26,911 bases of DNA from an uncultured Actinomycetes bacterium (GCA_946482365.1 CAMLQY010000024.1:1-26911); one strand, 5' to 3'. Counted from the stretch's first letter, positions 14,867 through 23,164 are shown. Program-made: numbers and translations. Notes: generated from the letters alone by a model not told the origin.

Positions 14867-15523
14867 TCAAGGAGTCGTGTGTTCGGCCTCGAGGTCGACC
14901 ACCACATGCGCGATCGGCAGGTCGATCTGCTCGCGCGCACGGTCGACCACCCCCCGCTCGAGCCAGCGGGAGCGGTGCGGCGGGTGGGTGGAGACGATGA
15001 TCTCGTCGGCCGGGAAGACCCGCAGCGCGTCCTCGATCGCCACGTTCGGATCGGAGTCGCCGATCTCCCCCTTCGCCTTCAGCCCAAGCTGCTCGAGGGC
15101 GATCAGCGAGAGCTCCATCCGCTGCCGGGCAAGCTCGATCGCTTCGTCGACGTCCGACGCCCAGTGCGAGGCGCGCGAGCCGGTCAAGGCCGGAGTGACG
15201 ATGAGGATCTCGCAGTCCCGCCCCCGACAGCGACCACGGATCTCCTCCAGCAGCGCCTCCCCCTCGACCGTCTCGTTGGCGACGACGAGCACCCGGTGCC
15301 TGCCGTCTTTCCCGCGGGTGAGGGCGACGCTCCGCGGCAATGACCCGCGTGAATTGCGGTACGCGACCCCGGCGCCGAAGCCGATCAAAAGCGCCGCCCA
15401 CACGACCCCCACCACCGGCCGGGTCAGCAGTGTCAGCGCAATCACCGATACCGCCCCCAGCCCGATGACGACCACCCACCGAAAAGCGTCAGCCTCGGAT
15501 CTCAGCGGATTGTGCATACCCAT
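14867..15523 (-). CDS. Membrane-anchored USP-like protein
   Basis: A 218-aa protein with two N-terminal helices (~14-36 and 38-55), then a cytoplasmic alpha/beta domain (~75-215) beginning HRVLVVANETVEGEALLEEI. It includes DPNVAIEDALRVFPADEIIVST and SRWLERGVVDRAREQIDLPIAHVVV. This C-terminal half resembles the second domain of the protein encoded inside the cox operon (18129-19007): both have a DxxxAxxxA-IxxxxxDEVxxST…SRWLE pattern. They look like paralogs of a USP-like nucleotide-binding fold. The true ligand is unknown. ATG 15523 and ATG 15517 are both possible starts. Confidence 0.75.
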   Translation of the reverse strand: MGMHNPLRSEADAFRWVVVIGLGAVSVIALTLLTRPVVGVVWAALLIGFGAGVAYRNSRGSLPRSVALTRGKDGRHRVLVVANETVEGEALLEEIRGRCRGRDCEILIVTPALTGSRASHWASDVDEAIELARQRMELSLIALEQLGLKAKGEIGDSDPNVAIEDALRVFPADEIIVSTHPPHRSRWLERGVVDRAREQIDLPIAHVVVDLEAEHTTP

Positions 15524-15558
15524 GTTTTACCGCGTAATCAGAGAATGCAAACGCCGTC

Positions 15559-17409
15559 CTAGTCGAACTTGGCGGTGACCGTCCTGTCACCCGGAGTCGC
15601 GACGATGCATTCGACGCCTTCGAAGCTGTCGCATCCCTCCCACTGCACGTACCCCGAGGCAAACCTGCCGTGAATTGGAGTCAAGGCCACCGCGGTCGTC
15701 TGCGGGAAGAAAGCCGTAGCCGTCGTGCAGTTCTGGCGACAGGAAATGCCGGACGGCCTCCCCACCACCGTCCCGGCGCCTTCACCCGCCTTGTTGACGG
15801 TGAGAGTTTTGGTCGGGGTCGCCGTGAACTCAGCCGTGACCGACCTGGCCTCGGACATCGTTACCTCACAGGCCCCCGCGCCCGAGCAGGCCCCACCCCA
15901 TTCGGCGAAGGTGGAGCCCCGGCCAGGCGTCGCCTCGAGGGCGACGACGGCGCCTTCTTTGAATCTCGCGCTCTGATGCGTGCAACCGCTGTAGCAAGTG
16001 ATCCCACCGGGGTTGCTGCCCACCGTCCCGGTGCCGGTGCCCTCGGCCTTGCCGACCGTCAAGAGCCTTGTCGGTCCGGGTGGTTTGCCTTCGATCAGCG
16101 CAAAGGCAGCTCCGACGGTCTCCGCCTCGGACAGCGTCACGACGCAGGCGCCGGTACCGGAGCAGGCACCTGTCCAGCCGCCGAAGACCGATCCTTTGGC
16201 GGGCGTCTGGATCAGCGTAACCACCGTTCCCTCATTGAAGGAAGAAGTCTGGGACGCGCAAAGCGCGCCGCAGTTGAACGTCGACGGCGGGCTCTTGACG
16301 ATACCCGCGCCGCTGCCTTCCTTGTTCAGTGTCAGCGATCTCTTGGGGAGAGGCGTGAACTCTGCCGTCACCAACTTGGATTCGGACAGCGTCACAGCGC
16401 AGGCACCTGTGCCGGAGCAGGCACCGCCCCAACCGGTGAAAACCGACCCCTTTGCCGGCACAGCGGTGACCGCAACCGACCTGCCGGTCGGGAACAGCGC
16501 GCTGGTCGAGAAGCATGCCATCGGGCAGGCGATGCCGCCAGGCGACGTGGTGACCAACCCTGCACCCTCACCTTCCTTCTGCGCCGAAAGCGTCTTGACC
16601 TCGGTGAACCTGGCGCTGACTGCCTCTGCCCCGTCGACGGTGATCCTGCACTCCCGGCCGATGGCTACGTCACAGCCTCTCCAGCTGCTGACGACCGAGC
16701 CCGCTGCGGCGCCAGCCCAGAGCGTTACTTTTTCGCCTTCTACGAACTCGGCCGTGCAGGTGGCGCCGCAGTCGATCCCCGCGGGGATTGATTTGACCGT
16801 ACCCGAGCCCGTTCCCGTCTTGGAGACCTGGATGACCTTCGAAGTTTTCGATTCTGTGATCGGTTTGAGATTGAAGGTTGCGGTAAGCGCGCTGTTGGCC
16901 GTAACAGTGAAGGAGCAGGGCGAGGCAGAGCAGCTCGATGTCGAACCGGTGCCGGAGCTGAAACCTGTGAATTCAGAGTCGCCGGCGGCTTCGGCAATCA
17001 GCATCAGAGAAGTACCTGTGGGGTATTGGGCCGCGCAGGAACCGACCGACCCAGCGCCCACTTTGCACCTGATGATGCCGGTACCAGTGCCAGCTTTGGT
17101 GATCGAGAGGGCGAATTTCCGTTCTTCCACGCAGAGCCACGGCTCGATCATGCACTCCGACCCCCCATAGCAGTACCACGGTTCGATCAGGCATCGTTCA
17201 CAGGACATCGGCTCCCATTTGCACAGGTCAATCACCAGGTCGCCTGTCGCGTTGATGGACAGCTCCCCCTCACCATGGCTTGCTGCGCCTGAGGCCTGTC
17301 CCCACGCGGGAGTCGCGAAACCGAGCACCGAGAAGCCGAGGGCGAGAACCACCACCCAGCCGAGAGCAAAACTGGGCCTTTTGAGGGGGATCTCGTCCAT
17401 AGCTCCCAC
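15559..17409 (-). CDS. Secreted protein with a Cys-rich head and six ~80-aa beta repeats
   Basis: About 616 aa from GTG 17409 (613 from ATG 17400). A signal peptide (hydrophobic core ~18-32, then TPAWGQA) is followed by a Cys-rich segment with three similar units: KWEPMSC, IEPWYC, IEPWLC. Six tandem repeats follow, each with a basic-Gly start (xLTVxKxGxGxG), a Cys pair, an EGxxVxL strand, a GSxFxxWxGACSG block and a VTAxF end. They resemble InlB-B/Flg_new-type beta repeats with internal disulfides, common in surface proteins. No C-terminal anchor is seen, so it is probably released or bound non-covalently. Function is unknown; adhesion or cell-surface structure is likely. Confidence 0.85.
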   Translation of the reverse strand: MGAMDEIPLKRPSFALGWVVVLALGFSVLGFATPAWGQASGAASHGEGELSINATGDLVIDLCKWEPMSCERCLIEPWYCYGGSECMIEPWLCVEERKFALSITKAGTGTGIIRCKVGAGSVGSCAAQYPTGTSLMLIAEAAGDSEFTGFSSGTGSTSSCSASPCSFTVTANSALTATFNLKPITESKTSKVIQVSKTGTGSGTVKSIPAGIDCGATCTAEFVEGEKVTLWAGAAAGSVVSSWRGCDVAIGRECRITVDGAEAVSARFTEVKTLSAQKEGEGAGLVTTSPGGIACPMACFSTSALFPTGRSVAVTAVPAKGSVFTGWGGACSGTGACAVTLSESKLVTAEFTPLPKRSLTLNKEGSGAGIVKSPPSTFNCGALCASQTSSFNEGTVVTLIQTPAKGSVFGGWTGACSGTGACVVTLSEAETVGAAFALIEGKPPGPTRLLTVGKAEGTGTGTVGSNPGGITCYSGCTHQSARFKEGAVVALEATPGRGSTFAEWGGACSGAGACEVTMSEARSVTAEFTATPTKTLTVNKAGEGAGTVVGRPSGISCRQNCTTATAFFPQTTAVALTPIHGRFASGYVQWEGCDSFEGVECIVATPGDRTVTAKFD

Positions 17410-17417
17410 GCCGTGAC

Positions 17418-17445
17418 CCTATAGGAACAGCTACGTATTGGTCAA
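17418..17445 (-). promoter_or_regulatory. Predicted promoter of the secreted repeat protein, with twin TACGTA sites
   Basis: On the minus strand, TTGACC (17440-17445), a 16-nt spacer and TATAGG (17418-17423) make a strong sigmaA-like promoter ending close to GTG 17409. TACGTA occurs at 17432-17437 and 17448-17453, flanking the -35 box, so it could be an operator. Confidence 0.6.
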
Positions 17446-17505
17446 GGTACGTAAAGGGTTAAAGCCGAGGAACGAGCTCGTCAACTGACCCATCAGGAGG
17501 TGTCT

Positions 17506-18129
17506 TTAGAGGATGTAAACCGTTGTATAGACGACTATCCACATCACGTCGACGAAGTGCCAGTAGATGCCCGGGACCTCGACGCCGAGGTGGTCCTTGG
17601 CCGCGGGGCCGAAGTGGCCGCGGAAGGCGCGGATCGTGGCGAAGCTGAGCAGCAGCAGGCCGACGAAGACGTGGGCTCCGTGCAGGCCGGTGAGGCTGTA
17701 GAAGATCGAGCCGAAGCCGAGGTCGCGGGCGCTGAAGCCGATGTGCACGTACTCGTTTACCTGGATGAAGAGGAAGGTGGCCCCGAGCAGCCAGGTCAGC
17801 ACCAGGCCGAGTTTCAGGCCGCGGTGGTTGCCGCGCCGGATCGACTCCAGCGCGTAGTGGATCGTGAAGCTGGAGGAGACCAGGATCGCGGTGTTGATCC
17901 CGGCCACGGCCACCGGCAGCTCGTAGGGCTCCGGCGGCCAGGTCGGCGGGTCGACGACGACCCGGAGGAAGAAGTAGGCGGCGAAGAAGGCGCCGAAGAG
18001 CATCACCTCGGAAACGATGAAGAGCAGGATCCCCAGCGTCTGGCGGTCGATCCGCGAGCTCTCGTGGGCCTCGGGGGGGCCGTGGTGCTCCTCGTGGGCG
18101 TGACCCAGCGTGACCGTCGCGCTCTCCAT
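17506..18129 (-). CDS. ctaE: Cytochrome c oxidase subunit III
   Basis: A 207-aa protein with a His-rich N-terminal tail and five helices. It shows subunit III features: GILLFIVSEVMLFGAFFAAYFFLR, the TGLHGAHVFVG motif and the C-terminal GIYWHFVDVMWIVVYTTVYIL. Its length matches short, five-helix COX3 proteins. Subunit III stabilises the oxidase and supports proton uptake and oxygen access. ATG 18129 overlaps the stop of the USP-like gene (ATGA). It is the last gene of the glycosyltransferase-coxB-coxA-usp-coxC operon. The other oxidase locus has no subunit III of its own. Confidence 0.93.
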   Translation of the reverse strand: MESATVTLGHAHEEHHGPPEAHESSRIDRQTLGILLFIVSEVMLFGAFFAAYFFLRVVVDPPTWPPEPYELPVAVAGINTAILVSSSFTIHYALESIRRGNHRGLKLGLVLTWLLGATFLFIQVNEYVHIGFSARDLGFGSIFYSLTGLHGAHVFVGLLLLSFATIRAFRGHFGPAAKDHLGVEVPGIYWHFVDVMWIVVYTTVYIL

Positions 18130-19007
18130 CAGGGCGTCTCCCCTCCCTCGGCTACGGCAGCCGCGACGGCGGCCGCAGGGCGGCCCACCTCGAGATGCTC
18201 GACGGACTTGTCGGTGATCTCGCGCACCTTGCCGATCAGGTCGTCCTCGAGCCAGCGCGAGCTCTCGCCGGCGAAGGTCGAGATCAGCACCTCGTCGATG
18301 CTGTAGTGCTCGATCGCGTTCTTCACGGCATGGAAGGGGTCGGGGCTCATCGGCTGCCCGGTGGCGTCGACGTCTGCCCGGTAGAGCTCGGCCAGCGTCG
18401 AGGCGAGGTCGCGGACGATCTGCGGCTCGGTCACGTCATCCGCGCGCGGGCAGATGATCGTGTAGCGGTGCGGGTGGCCGGCGGCGCGCTCCTTGAGCCG
18501 GCCGACCAGGTCCGGCGCGGCCACGGTCTGGGTCGCCACGACCAGCGTGTGGCTCTTCTCCCAGCTGATCGAGTCGTCTGAGATCCGCACGGGGATGTGG
18601 GTGACCTCGACCTCAGGCTCGAAGCGGTCCGTCGCCCAGGCGACCAGGTCCTTGCGGGTGAGGCCGAAGCGCGTCTCCGCGGCGCAGGAGAGAAGCACCT
18701 CGCAGGGTTCGTGGGCGCGGATCGCGTCGTCGAGCGCCAGCGACGGGTCGATGTCCATCACCTCGCCGACCGAGTCGACCCCGTACTCGGAGAGGATCGA
18801 CATCGTCACCTCGACCCGGGCCCGCGCGGCGTCGCGCAGTTCGCCCGAGTCGGTCAGCTGGCCGATCGCGGGCTGGTTCTGAGGCGCGGCGACGGCCACG
18901 AAGGGGACGCGGTCAGCCCTCTCCTGCACAGCCTGCAGCAGCTTGCGCCCACCCGCCACCTCGTTGAGGAAGACGAGCAGGGGACGTGCCTCGGGGGTCC
19001 CGCTCAT
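18129..19007 (-). CDS. Two-domain USP-like protein encoded inside the cox operon
   Basis: A 292-aa soluble protein from ATG 19007, with no signal peptide or membrane segment. It looks like two related alpha/beta domains: residues ~8-140 (RPLLVFLNEVAGGRKLLQAV … DPSLALDDAIRAHEPCEVLLS) and ~150-275 (HTLVVATQTVAAPDLVGRL … DPFHAVKNAIEHYSIDEVLIST, SRWLEDDLIGKV). The layout suggests tandem universal-stress-like domains. It overlaps coxA upstream and coxC downstream by 4 nt each, so it is tightly co-translated with the oxidase and may help its assembly or sense its state; this is inference. The membrane-anchored protein at 14867-15523 is a paralog. Confidence 0.75.
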   Translation of the reverse strand: MSGTPEARPLLVFLNEVAGGRKLLQAVQERADRVPFVAVAAPQNQPAIGQLTDSGELRDAARARVEVTMSILSEYGVDSVGEVMDIDPSLALDDAIRAHEPCEVLLSCAAETRFGLTRKDLVAWATDRFEPEVEVTHIPVRISDDSISWEKSHTLVVATQTVAAPDLVGRLKERAAGHPHRYTIICPRADDVTEPQIVRDLASTLAELYRADVDATGQPMSPDPFHAVKNAIEHYSIDEVLISTFAGESSRWLEDDLIGKVREITDKSVEHLEVGRPAAAVAAAVAEGGETP

Positions 19008-20911
19008 GTGGAGCCCACCACCGTCGTCCGTGGCTCCGCCGGTGACTCGACGCTCTCGCCGGCCATGATCGCGTGCCTCGCGCCGGGCACGCCGAACTCG
19101 TATGGGCCGCCGACCACGCGGGGGATCTCGTCGAAGTTGAAGATCGGCGGCGGCGAGGAGACCTGCCACTCGATCGAGTTGGCCCGCCACGGGTTGGCCT
19201 CCGCGCGCGGGCCGAAGCGCCAGCTGACGACCATGTTGTAGAGGAAGACGAGCTGGCAGGCGCCGAGCAGGAAGGCACCGCAGCTGATCAGGATGTTCCA
19301 CTCGCCGAACTGGGTCGCGTAGTCGGCGACCCGCCGCGGCATCCCGTCCATGCCGACCCAGTGCATCGGGATGAAGGTGACCCAGGTCCCGACGAGCGTG
19401 CCCCAGAAATGGACCCGGCCGAGCCTCTCGTCGTACATCCGCCCGGTCATCTTCGGGAACCAGTGGTAGATGCCGGCGAAGATCGTGAAGACCGAGCCGC
19501 CGAAGAGGACGAAGTGGATGTGGGCGACGATGAAGTAGGTGTCGGAGACGTGGATGTCGATCGGCACCATGCCCAGCATCACGCCGCTGATGCCGCCGAT
19601 CGTGAAGGTGACGATGAAGGCGAGCGCGAACAGCATCGCCGTCGAGTAGGTGTGGATCTTGCCGAAGTAGAGCGTGCCTAGCCAGGAGAAGATCTTGATC
19701 CCGGTCGGCACGGCGATCAGCAGCGTGGTGATCATCATCGGCACCCGCAGCCAGCTGAACATGCCGGCGACGAACATGTGGTGGGCCCAGACCGAGTAGC
19801 TGAGCACGACGATCCCGATCAGCGCCAGCGCCATCAGGCGGTAGCCGAAGATCGGCTTGCGGGCGTGGGTCGAGATGACCTCGCTGATGATCCCGAAGCC
19901 GGGCAGCATCATGATGTAGACGGCCGGGTGCGAGTAGAACCAGAAGATGTGCTGGTAGCTGACCACGTCGCCGCCCCCGGCGAACTCGAAGAACTGGGTG
20001 CCGAGGGCCCGGTCGAAGAGGACCATGAACTGGACGCCGGCGATGAAAGGCGTCGCGGCGACGACCAGCAGCGAGGTCGAGAGGTTCGCCCAGACCAGCA
20101 GCGGCATGCGCCAGAAGGTCATTCCGGGCGCACGCATAGTGATGATCGTCACTAGGAAGTTCAGAGCGGTGGCGATCGAGGAGGCGCCGGCGAACTGGAC
20201 TCCGAGGTTGAAGAACGACTGCCCCAGCGGCGCCCCGGTCGAAAGCGGCGCATACCCGGTCCAGCCGGTGTCGAAGGCGCCGCCGGGCGCCAGGAAGCTG
20301 CCGATGAAGAGCAGCCCGGCCAGCGGCAGCATCCAAAAGCTAAGCGCGTTCAGCCGCGGGAAGGCCATGTCCGGCGCGCCGATCATCAGCGGCAGGACGT
20401 AGTTGGCGATCCCGGCGAAGACCGGGATCACGAAGAGGAAGATCATCAGCACCGCGTGGGTGGAGAAGAGGCTGTTGTAGGTGGCGACGTCGACGATCTG
20501 GGTGCCCGGCTGCGCCAGCTCGGCCCGGACCAGCATCGCCATCAGCCCGCCCACGAAGAAGAAGAAGAAGGTGGTGACGATGTACTGGATGCCGATCACC
20601 TTGTGGTCGGTGTTGAAGCGGAAGTAGTCCCTCCAGCTCTTGGCGCCGTGCTGGGAGTGGTCCTCGGGAATGGTCGGCATGCCGACGGCCCAGCGCACCC
20701 AGTAGTCGAAGCAGCCGAAGCCGGCGAGGAAGCCGAGCGGGCCGGTCACCAGCGGCACGACGATGTGCGGGTAGCCGGTCTGCTCGGTCTGGTAGAGCGG
20801 CAGGTCGGAAATCGCGCGGAGGGCGATGACGAGGCCGAAGCCGAAGCCGGCGCCGAGCAGCGCGCCGAGCACGCCACGAATCCACCCCGGTCGCTTGATC
20901 GCAGCCACCAT
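19004..20911 (-). CDS. ctaD: Cytochrome c oxidase subunit I, A2-type, with N-terminal extension
   Basis: A 635-aa protein with all catalytic residues: heme a His152 (STHAVLM) and His466, CuB His328/His377/His378, heme a3 His464 (VAHIHFV), cross-link Tyr332 and K-channel Lys406. YSHPAVY lacks the Glu of A1 enzymes and has the Tyr-Ser pair typical of A2 enzymes. It reduces oxygen to water and pumps protons. The first ~95 residues contain two extra helices (~12-34 and 48-68) before the canonical core begins at HKVIGIQYIVTTFFFFFVGG. ATG 20911 lies 13 bp after coxB, and the stop overlaps the USP-like gene. Confidence 0.96.
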   Translation of the reverse strand: MVAAIKRPGWIRGVLGALLGAGFGFGLVIALRAISDLPLYQTEQTGYPHIVVPLVTGPLGFLAGFGCFDYWVRWAVGMPTIPEDHSQHGAKSWRDYFRFNTDHKVIGIQYIVTTFFFFFVGGLMAMLVRAELAQPGTQIVDVATYNSLFSTHAVLMIFLFVIPVFAGIANYVLPLMIGAPDMAFPRLNALSFWMLPLAGLLFIGSFLAPGGAFDTGWTGYAPLSTGAPLGQSFFNLGVQFAGASSIATALNFLVTIITMRAPGMTFWRMPLLVWANLSTSLLVVAATPFIAGVQFMVLFDRALGTQFFEFAGGGDVVSYQHIFWFYSHPAVYIMMLPGFGIISEVISTHARKPIFGYRLMALALIGIVVLSYSVWAHHMFVAGMFSWLRVPMMITTLLIAVPTGIKIFSWLGTLYFGKIHTYSTAMLFALAFIVTFTIGGISGVMLGMVPIDIHVSDTYFIVAHIHFVLFGGSVFTIFAGIYHWFPKMTGRMYDERLGRVHFWGTLVGTWVTFIPMHWVGMDGMPRRVADYATQFGEWNILISCGAFLLGACQLVFLYNMVVSWRFGPRAEANPWRANSIEWQVSSPPPIFNFDEIPRVVGGPYEFGVPGARHAIMAGESVESPAEPRTTVVGST

Positions 20912-20924
20912 CAGTCAGCCTCCA

Positions 20925-21716
20925 TTATGCCCCGCCGGCGCCCAGGGGCACCGGGTCGGTCTCAGTGTCTTGGACGACGGACTCCATCAGCGGCTCGGGC
21001 ACCGTCTCCTCCAGCCCGGCGACCCATTTGCGGAAGTCGGCCGGGGTTTCGACGACGACCTTGGCCCGCATCGAGGCGTGGCCGAAGCCGCAGAGCTCGG
21101 TGCAGATCAGCTGGTAGGTGCCAAGCTTGTCGGGCGTGACGATCGCGGTCGTCGTGATCCCGGGCACGTTGTCCTTCTTGATCCGCCACTCCGGCACCCA
21201 GAAGGAATGGATCACGTCCTGGGCGTGCATCTTGAAGTGGACCTGGCGACCTAGCGGGACGTGCAGCTCTCCCTCCGACCAGGCGTTTTCCTTGCCCGGG
21301 TACCCGAAGCTCCAGGCGAACTGCTGGGAGAAGACCTGGACCTTGAGCGCGTCATCGACCGGCTCTTCGATCTTCTCGAGGACCCACCAGCTGTAGCCCG
21401 CGCCGAAGAGCACGATGATCGTCGGGATCACGGTCCAGGCCACCTCGAGGCGGGTGTTGCCGTGGATCGGCTCGCCGTCGGACTCGTCACCCGGCTTGGC
21501 TTTGAACTTCCACAGGGCGTAGAAGAGCATCACCATCACCAGCGAGAAGACGAAGGCCGAGAGGACGATCATCACGCTGAGCAGCTGGTCGATCTTCGGC
21601 GCCGCCGTCGACGCCCCCTGGCCGTTCCAGTTGATCGGCACCATGACCGCCGAGATCACGACGGTGCCCACGAGCGTGGCGGCGAGCATCTTGGCTATCG
21701 GGAGGCGCCCGATCAT
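20925..21716 (-). CDS. ctaC: Cytochrome c oxidase subunit II with intact CuA site
   Basis: A 263-aa protein with an N-terminal signal/anchor (~8-27), a second helix pair (~44-70 and 93-113) and a cupredoxin domain. CuA ligands are complete: His170 (DVIHSFWVP), Cys205, Glu207, Cys209, His213 and Met216 in CTELCGFGHASM. It accepts electrons from cytochrome c, probably including the di-heme protein at 12850-13602; no cytochrome c domain is fused. It lies 12 bp after the glycosyltransferase stop and 13 bp before coxA. Confidence 0.95.
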   Translation of the reverse strand: MIGRLPIAKMLAATLVGTVVISAVMVPINWNGQGASTAAPKIDQLLSVMIVLSAFVFSLVMVMLFYALWKFKAKPGDESDGEPIHGNTRLEVAWTVIPTIIVLFGAGYSWWVLEKIEEPVDDALKVQVFSQQFAWSFGYPGKENAWSEGELHVPLGRQVHFKMHAQDVIHSFWVPEWRIKKDNVPGITTTAIVTPDKLGTYQLICTELCGFGHASMRAKVVVETPADFRKWVAGLEETVPEPLMESVVQDTETDPVPLGAGGA

Positions 21717-21728
21717 CGGCGGCGCATT

Positions 21729-23132
21729 CTATGCATCCGGCAGACGGTCAAGCTCCCCCCGTGAGGCGGCTACGACGCCACGGGCCACGCCCTCCCAGCT
21801 CCAAAGCCGGCCAGCGGTCTCGACAAGCGCCTCGCGAGCCGCGATGCGCTCCTCCTCGGGCAGCCCCAGCCACCCGTTGAGCCGCTCCGCGATCGCCTCC
21901 ACAGCACCCTCCTCGACGGGGAACGACGTCAAACGCCCGACCTCGGCGGGCAGGGCCTGCTGCAGCTGCCGCGACACCTCGAGCATCCCCGAATGCCCCG
22001 CAGACACCGGCAGCACCCCGCAGGCCGCGGCCTCCGCCGCCACCATCCCAAACGCCTCCGGAAACGTGCTCGGCATCACCAGCGCTTCCGCATCCGGCAA
22101 CAGCTCAGCCACCTCATCGTGCTCCAGCCGCCCGATGAGCTCGACCGACCCGGCGGCAGCCCGGGCAGCTTCCGCATAGCCAGCAGGCGGGTCGCTGAGA
22201 AAAGCGGACAGAATCGGCAGCGGCCTCTCCTCCCCGCCCTCGAGACTCCAGCCAGCCTTCGCAATCTCCCCAGCTCCGCCGAGGTCCCCCTGTCCGAGCG
22301 CATCCAGCAGGCGACGCAACCCGTCCTCGTACGCGCCGAACCCGGCGATTTCGAGCTTCGCGTCCGGATGCTCGGCCTTCACCAGCGGCCACGCAGCCAA
22401 CAGCAGATCGACCCCCTTCGAAACGATCAGCTTCCCCACAAAGACGACCCTCCGCGGGTGGCGCGGACTCGGGGGGGCCGAGAACGGAGGCGAAGCCCCC
22501 GCCCGCAGGCCCCCCCGAGGCCGTGACGGGCCCCGCGGCCGAAACGCCTCCGTGTCAACGCCTGGAGGACCAAGGCGGGTCTTCTCTTCTAGCCCTGGCA
22601 CATCCGGCAGCGCCTCCCAGAGCGACTCCGCCGTATGCCGCGAGCCGACGAGAACTCCCCGAGCGGCCTCCATGCCCTCCTGCGCATACGGCAGGAAGCG
22701 CGGATGAGGCTTCACGGTGTACTCCAAGGCCGACCCGTGGATCTTGGCCGCGAAGGGGCCGATATCTGCGCGAGCGAGGATCGCCGGGCCCATCACGAGG
22801 TGGTTGGCGAGAGCTGCGTCTATGCCGCCGGCTTGTGATGCGACGTCGCGAACGGCAGCGACGTTTGCATCGATGTAGCGGTCGAGCTCCTCCTCGCTCA
22901 GCTCCGGGAACGTCTTCACCTCGAAGCCCTCGTAGGGGTCCTTGACGTAGACGGGGAGCAGGCCGTGGATGTCGGGGTTGTGGATCTCGACCCCCTCGAT
23001 CTTCGTTTCGCGGTCCTGGCAGAGCAGGTGGACCTCATGACCCAGCCTGGCCAGGGCGCGAGCGAGATTGGCGTTGTAGATGTTGCTGCCGGTGCCGCGC
23101 AGCATGTAGCCGTGGAAGAGGAGGACGCGCAT
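21729..23132 (-). CDS. GT4-family glycosyltransferase
   Basis: A 467-aa GT-B glycosyltransferase starting MRVLLFHGYMLRGTGSNIYN, the usual glycine-rich N-terminal motif. The linker GPPGVDTEAFRP leads to the C-terminal nucleotide-sugar domain (RVVFVGKLIVSKGVDLLLAAW), and PEAFGMVAAEAAACGVLPV carries the EX7E motif. It transfers a sugar from an activated donor; the acceptor is unknown. Residues ~200-227 are a Pro/Arg/Gly-rich low-complexity stretch encoded by a palindrome. Being 12 bp upstream of coxB on the same strand, it is likely transcribed with the oxidase. ATG 23132 is chosen because upstream codons read as Arg/Pro-rich noise. Confidence 0.88.
   Translation of the reverse strand: MRVLLFHGYMLRGTGSNIYNANLARALARLGHEVHLLCQDRETKIEGVEIHNPDIHGLLPVYVKDPYEGFEVKTFPELSEEELDRYIDANVAAVRDVASQAGGIDAALANHLVMGPAILARADIGPFAAKIHGSALEYTVKPHPRFLPYAQEGMEAARGVLVGSRHTAESLWEALPDVPGLEEKTRLGPPGVDTEAFRPRGPSRPRGGLRAGASPPFSAPPSPRHPRRVVFVGKLIVSKGVDLLLAAWPLVKAEHPDAKLEIAGFGAYEDGLRRLLDALGQGDLGGAGEIAKAGWSLEGGEERPLPILSAFLSDPPAGYAEAARAAAGSVELIGRLEHDEVAELLPDAEALVMPSTFPEAFGMVAAEAAACGVLPVSAGHSGMLEVSRQLQQALPAEVGRLTSFPVEEGAVEAIAERLNGWLGLPEEERIAAREALVETAGRLWSWEGVARGVVAASRGELDRLPDA
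22452..22538. repeat. In-frame palindromic insertion inside the glycosyltransferase gene
   Basis: CTCGGGGGGGCC (22468-22479) pairs perfectly with 22508-22519. Outer CCGCGGG (22452-22458) pairs with CCCGCGG (22532-22538). It encodes a Pro/Arg/Gly-rich linker between the two Rossmann domains and keeps the reading frame. Confidence 0.65.
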
Positions 23133-23164
23133 CGGAACCGCGCAAGCTATTAGTCTTCGCCGTC
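23133..23164. promoter_or_regulatory. Overlapping divergent promoters (glycosyltransferase / zinc ribbon)
   Basis: Only 32 bp separate the two start codons. The segment CTATTAGTC gives TATTAG (23148-23153) for the plus strand and TAATAG for the minus strand, so one AT-rich patch probably serves both genes with near-leaderless transcripts. Confidence 0.4.
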
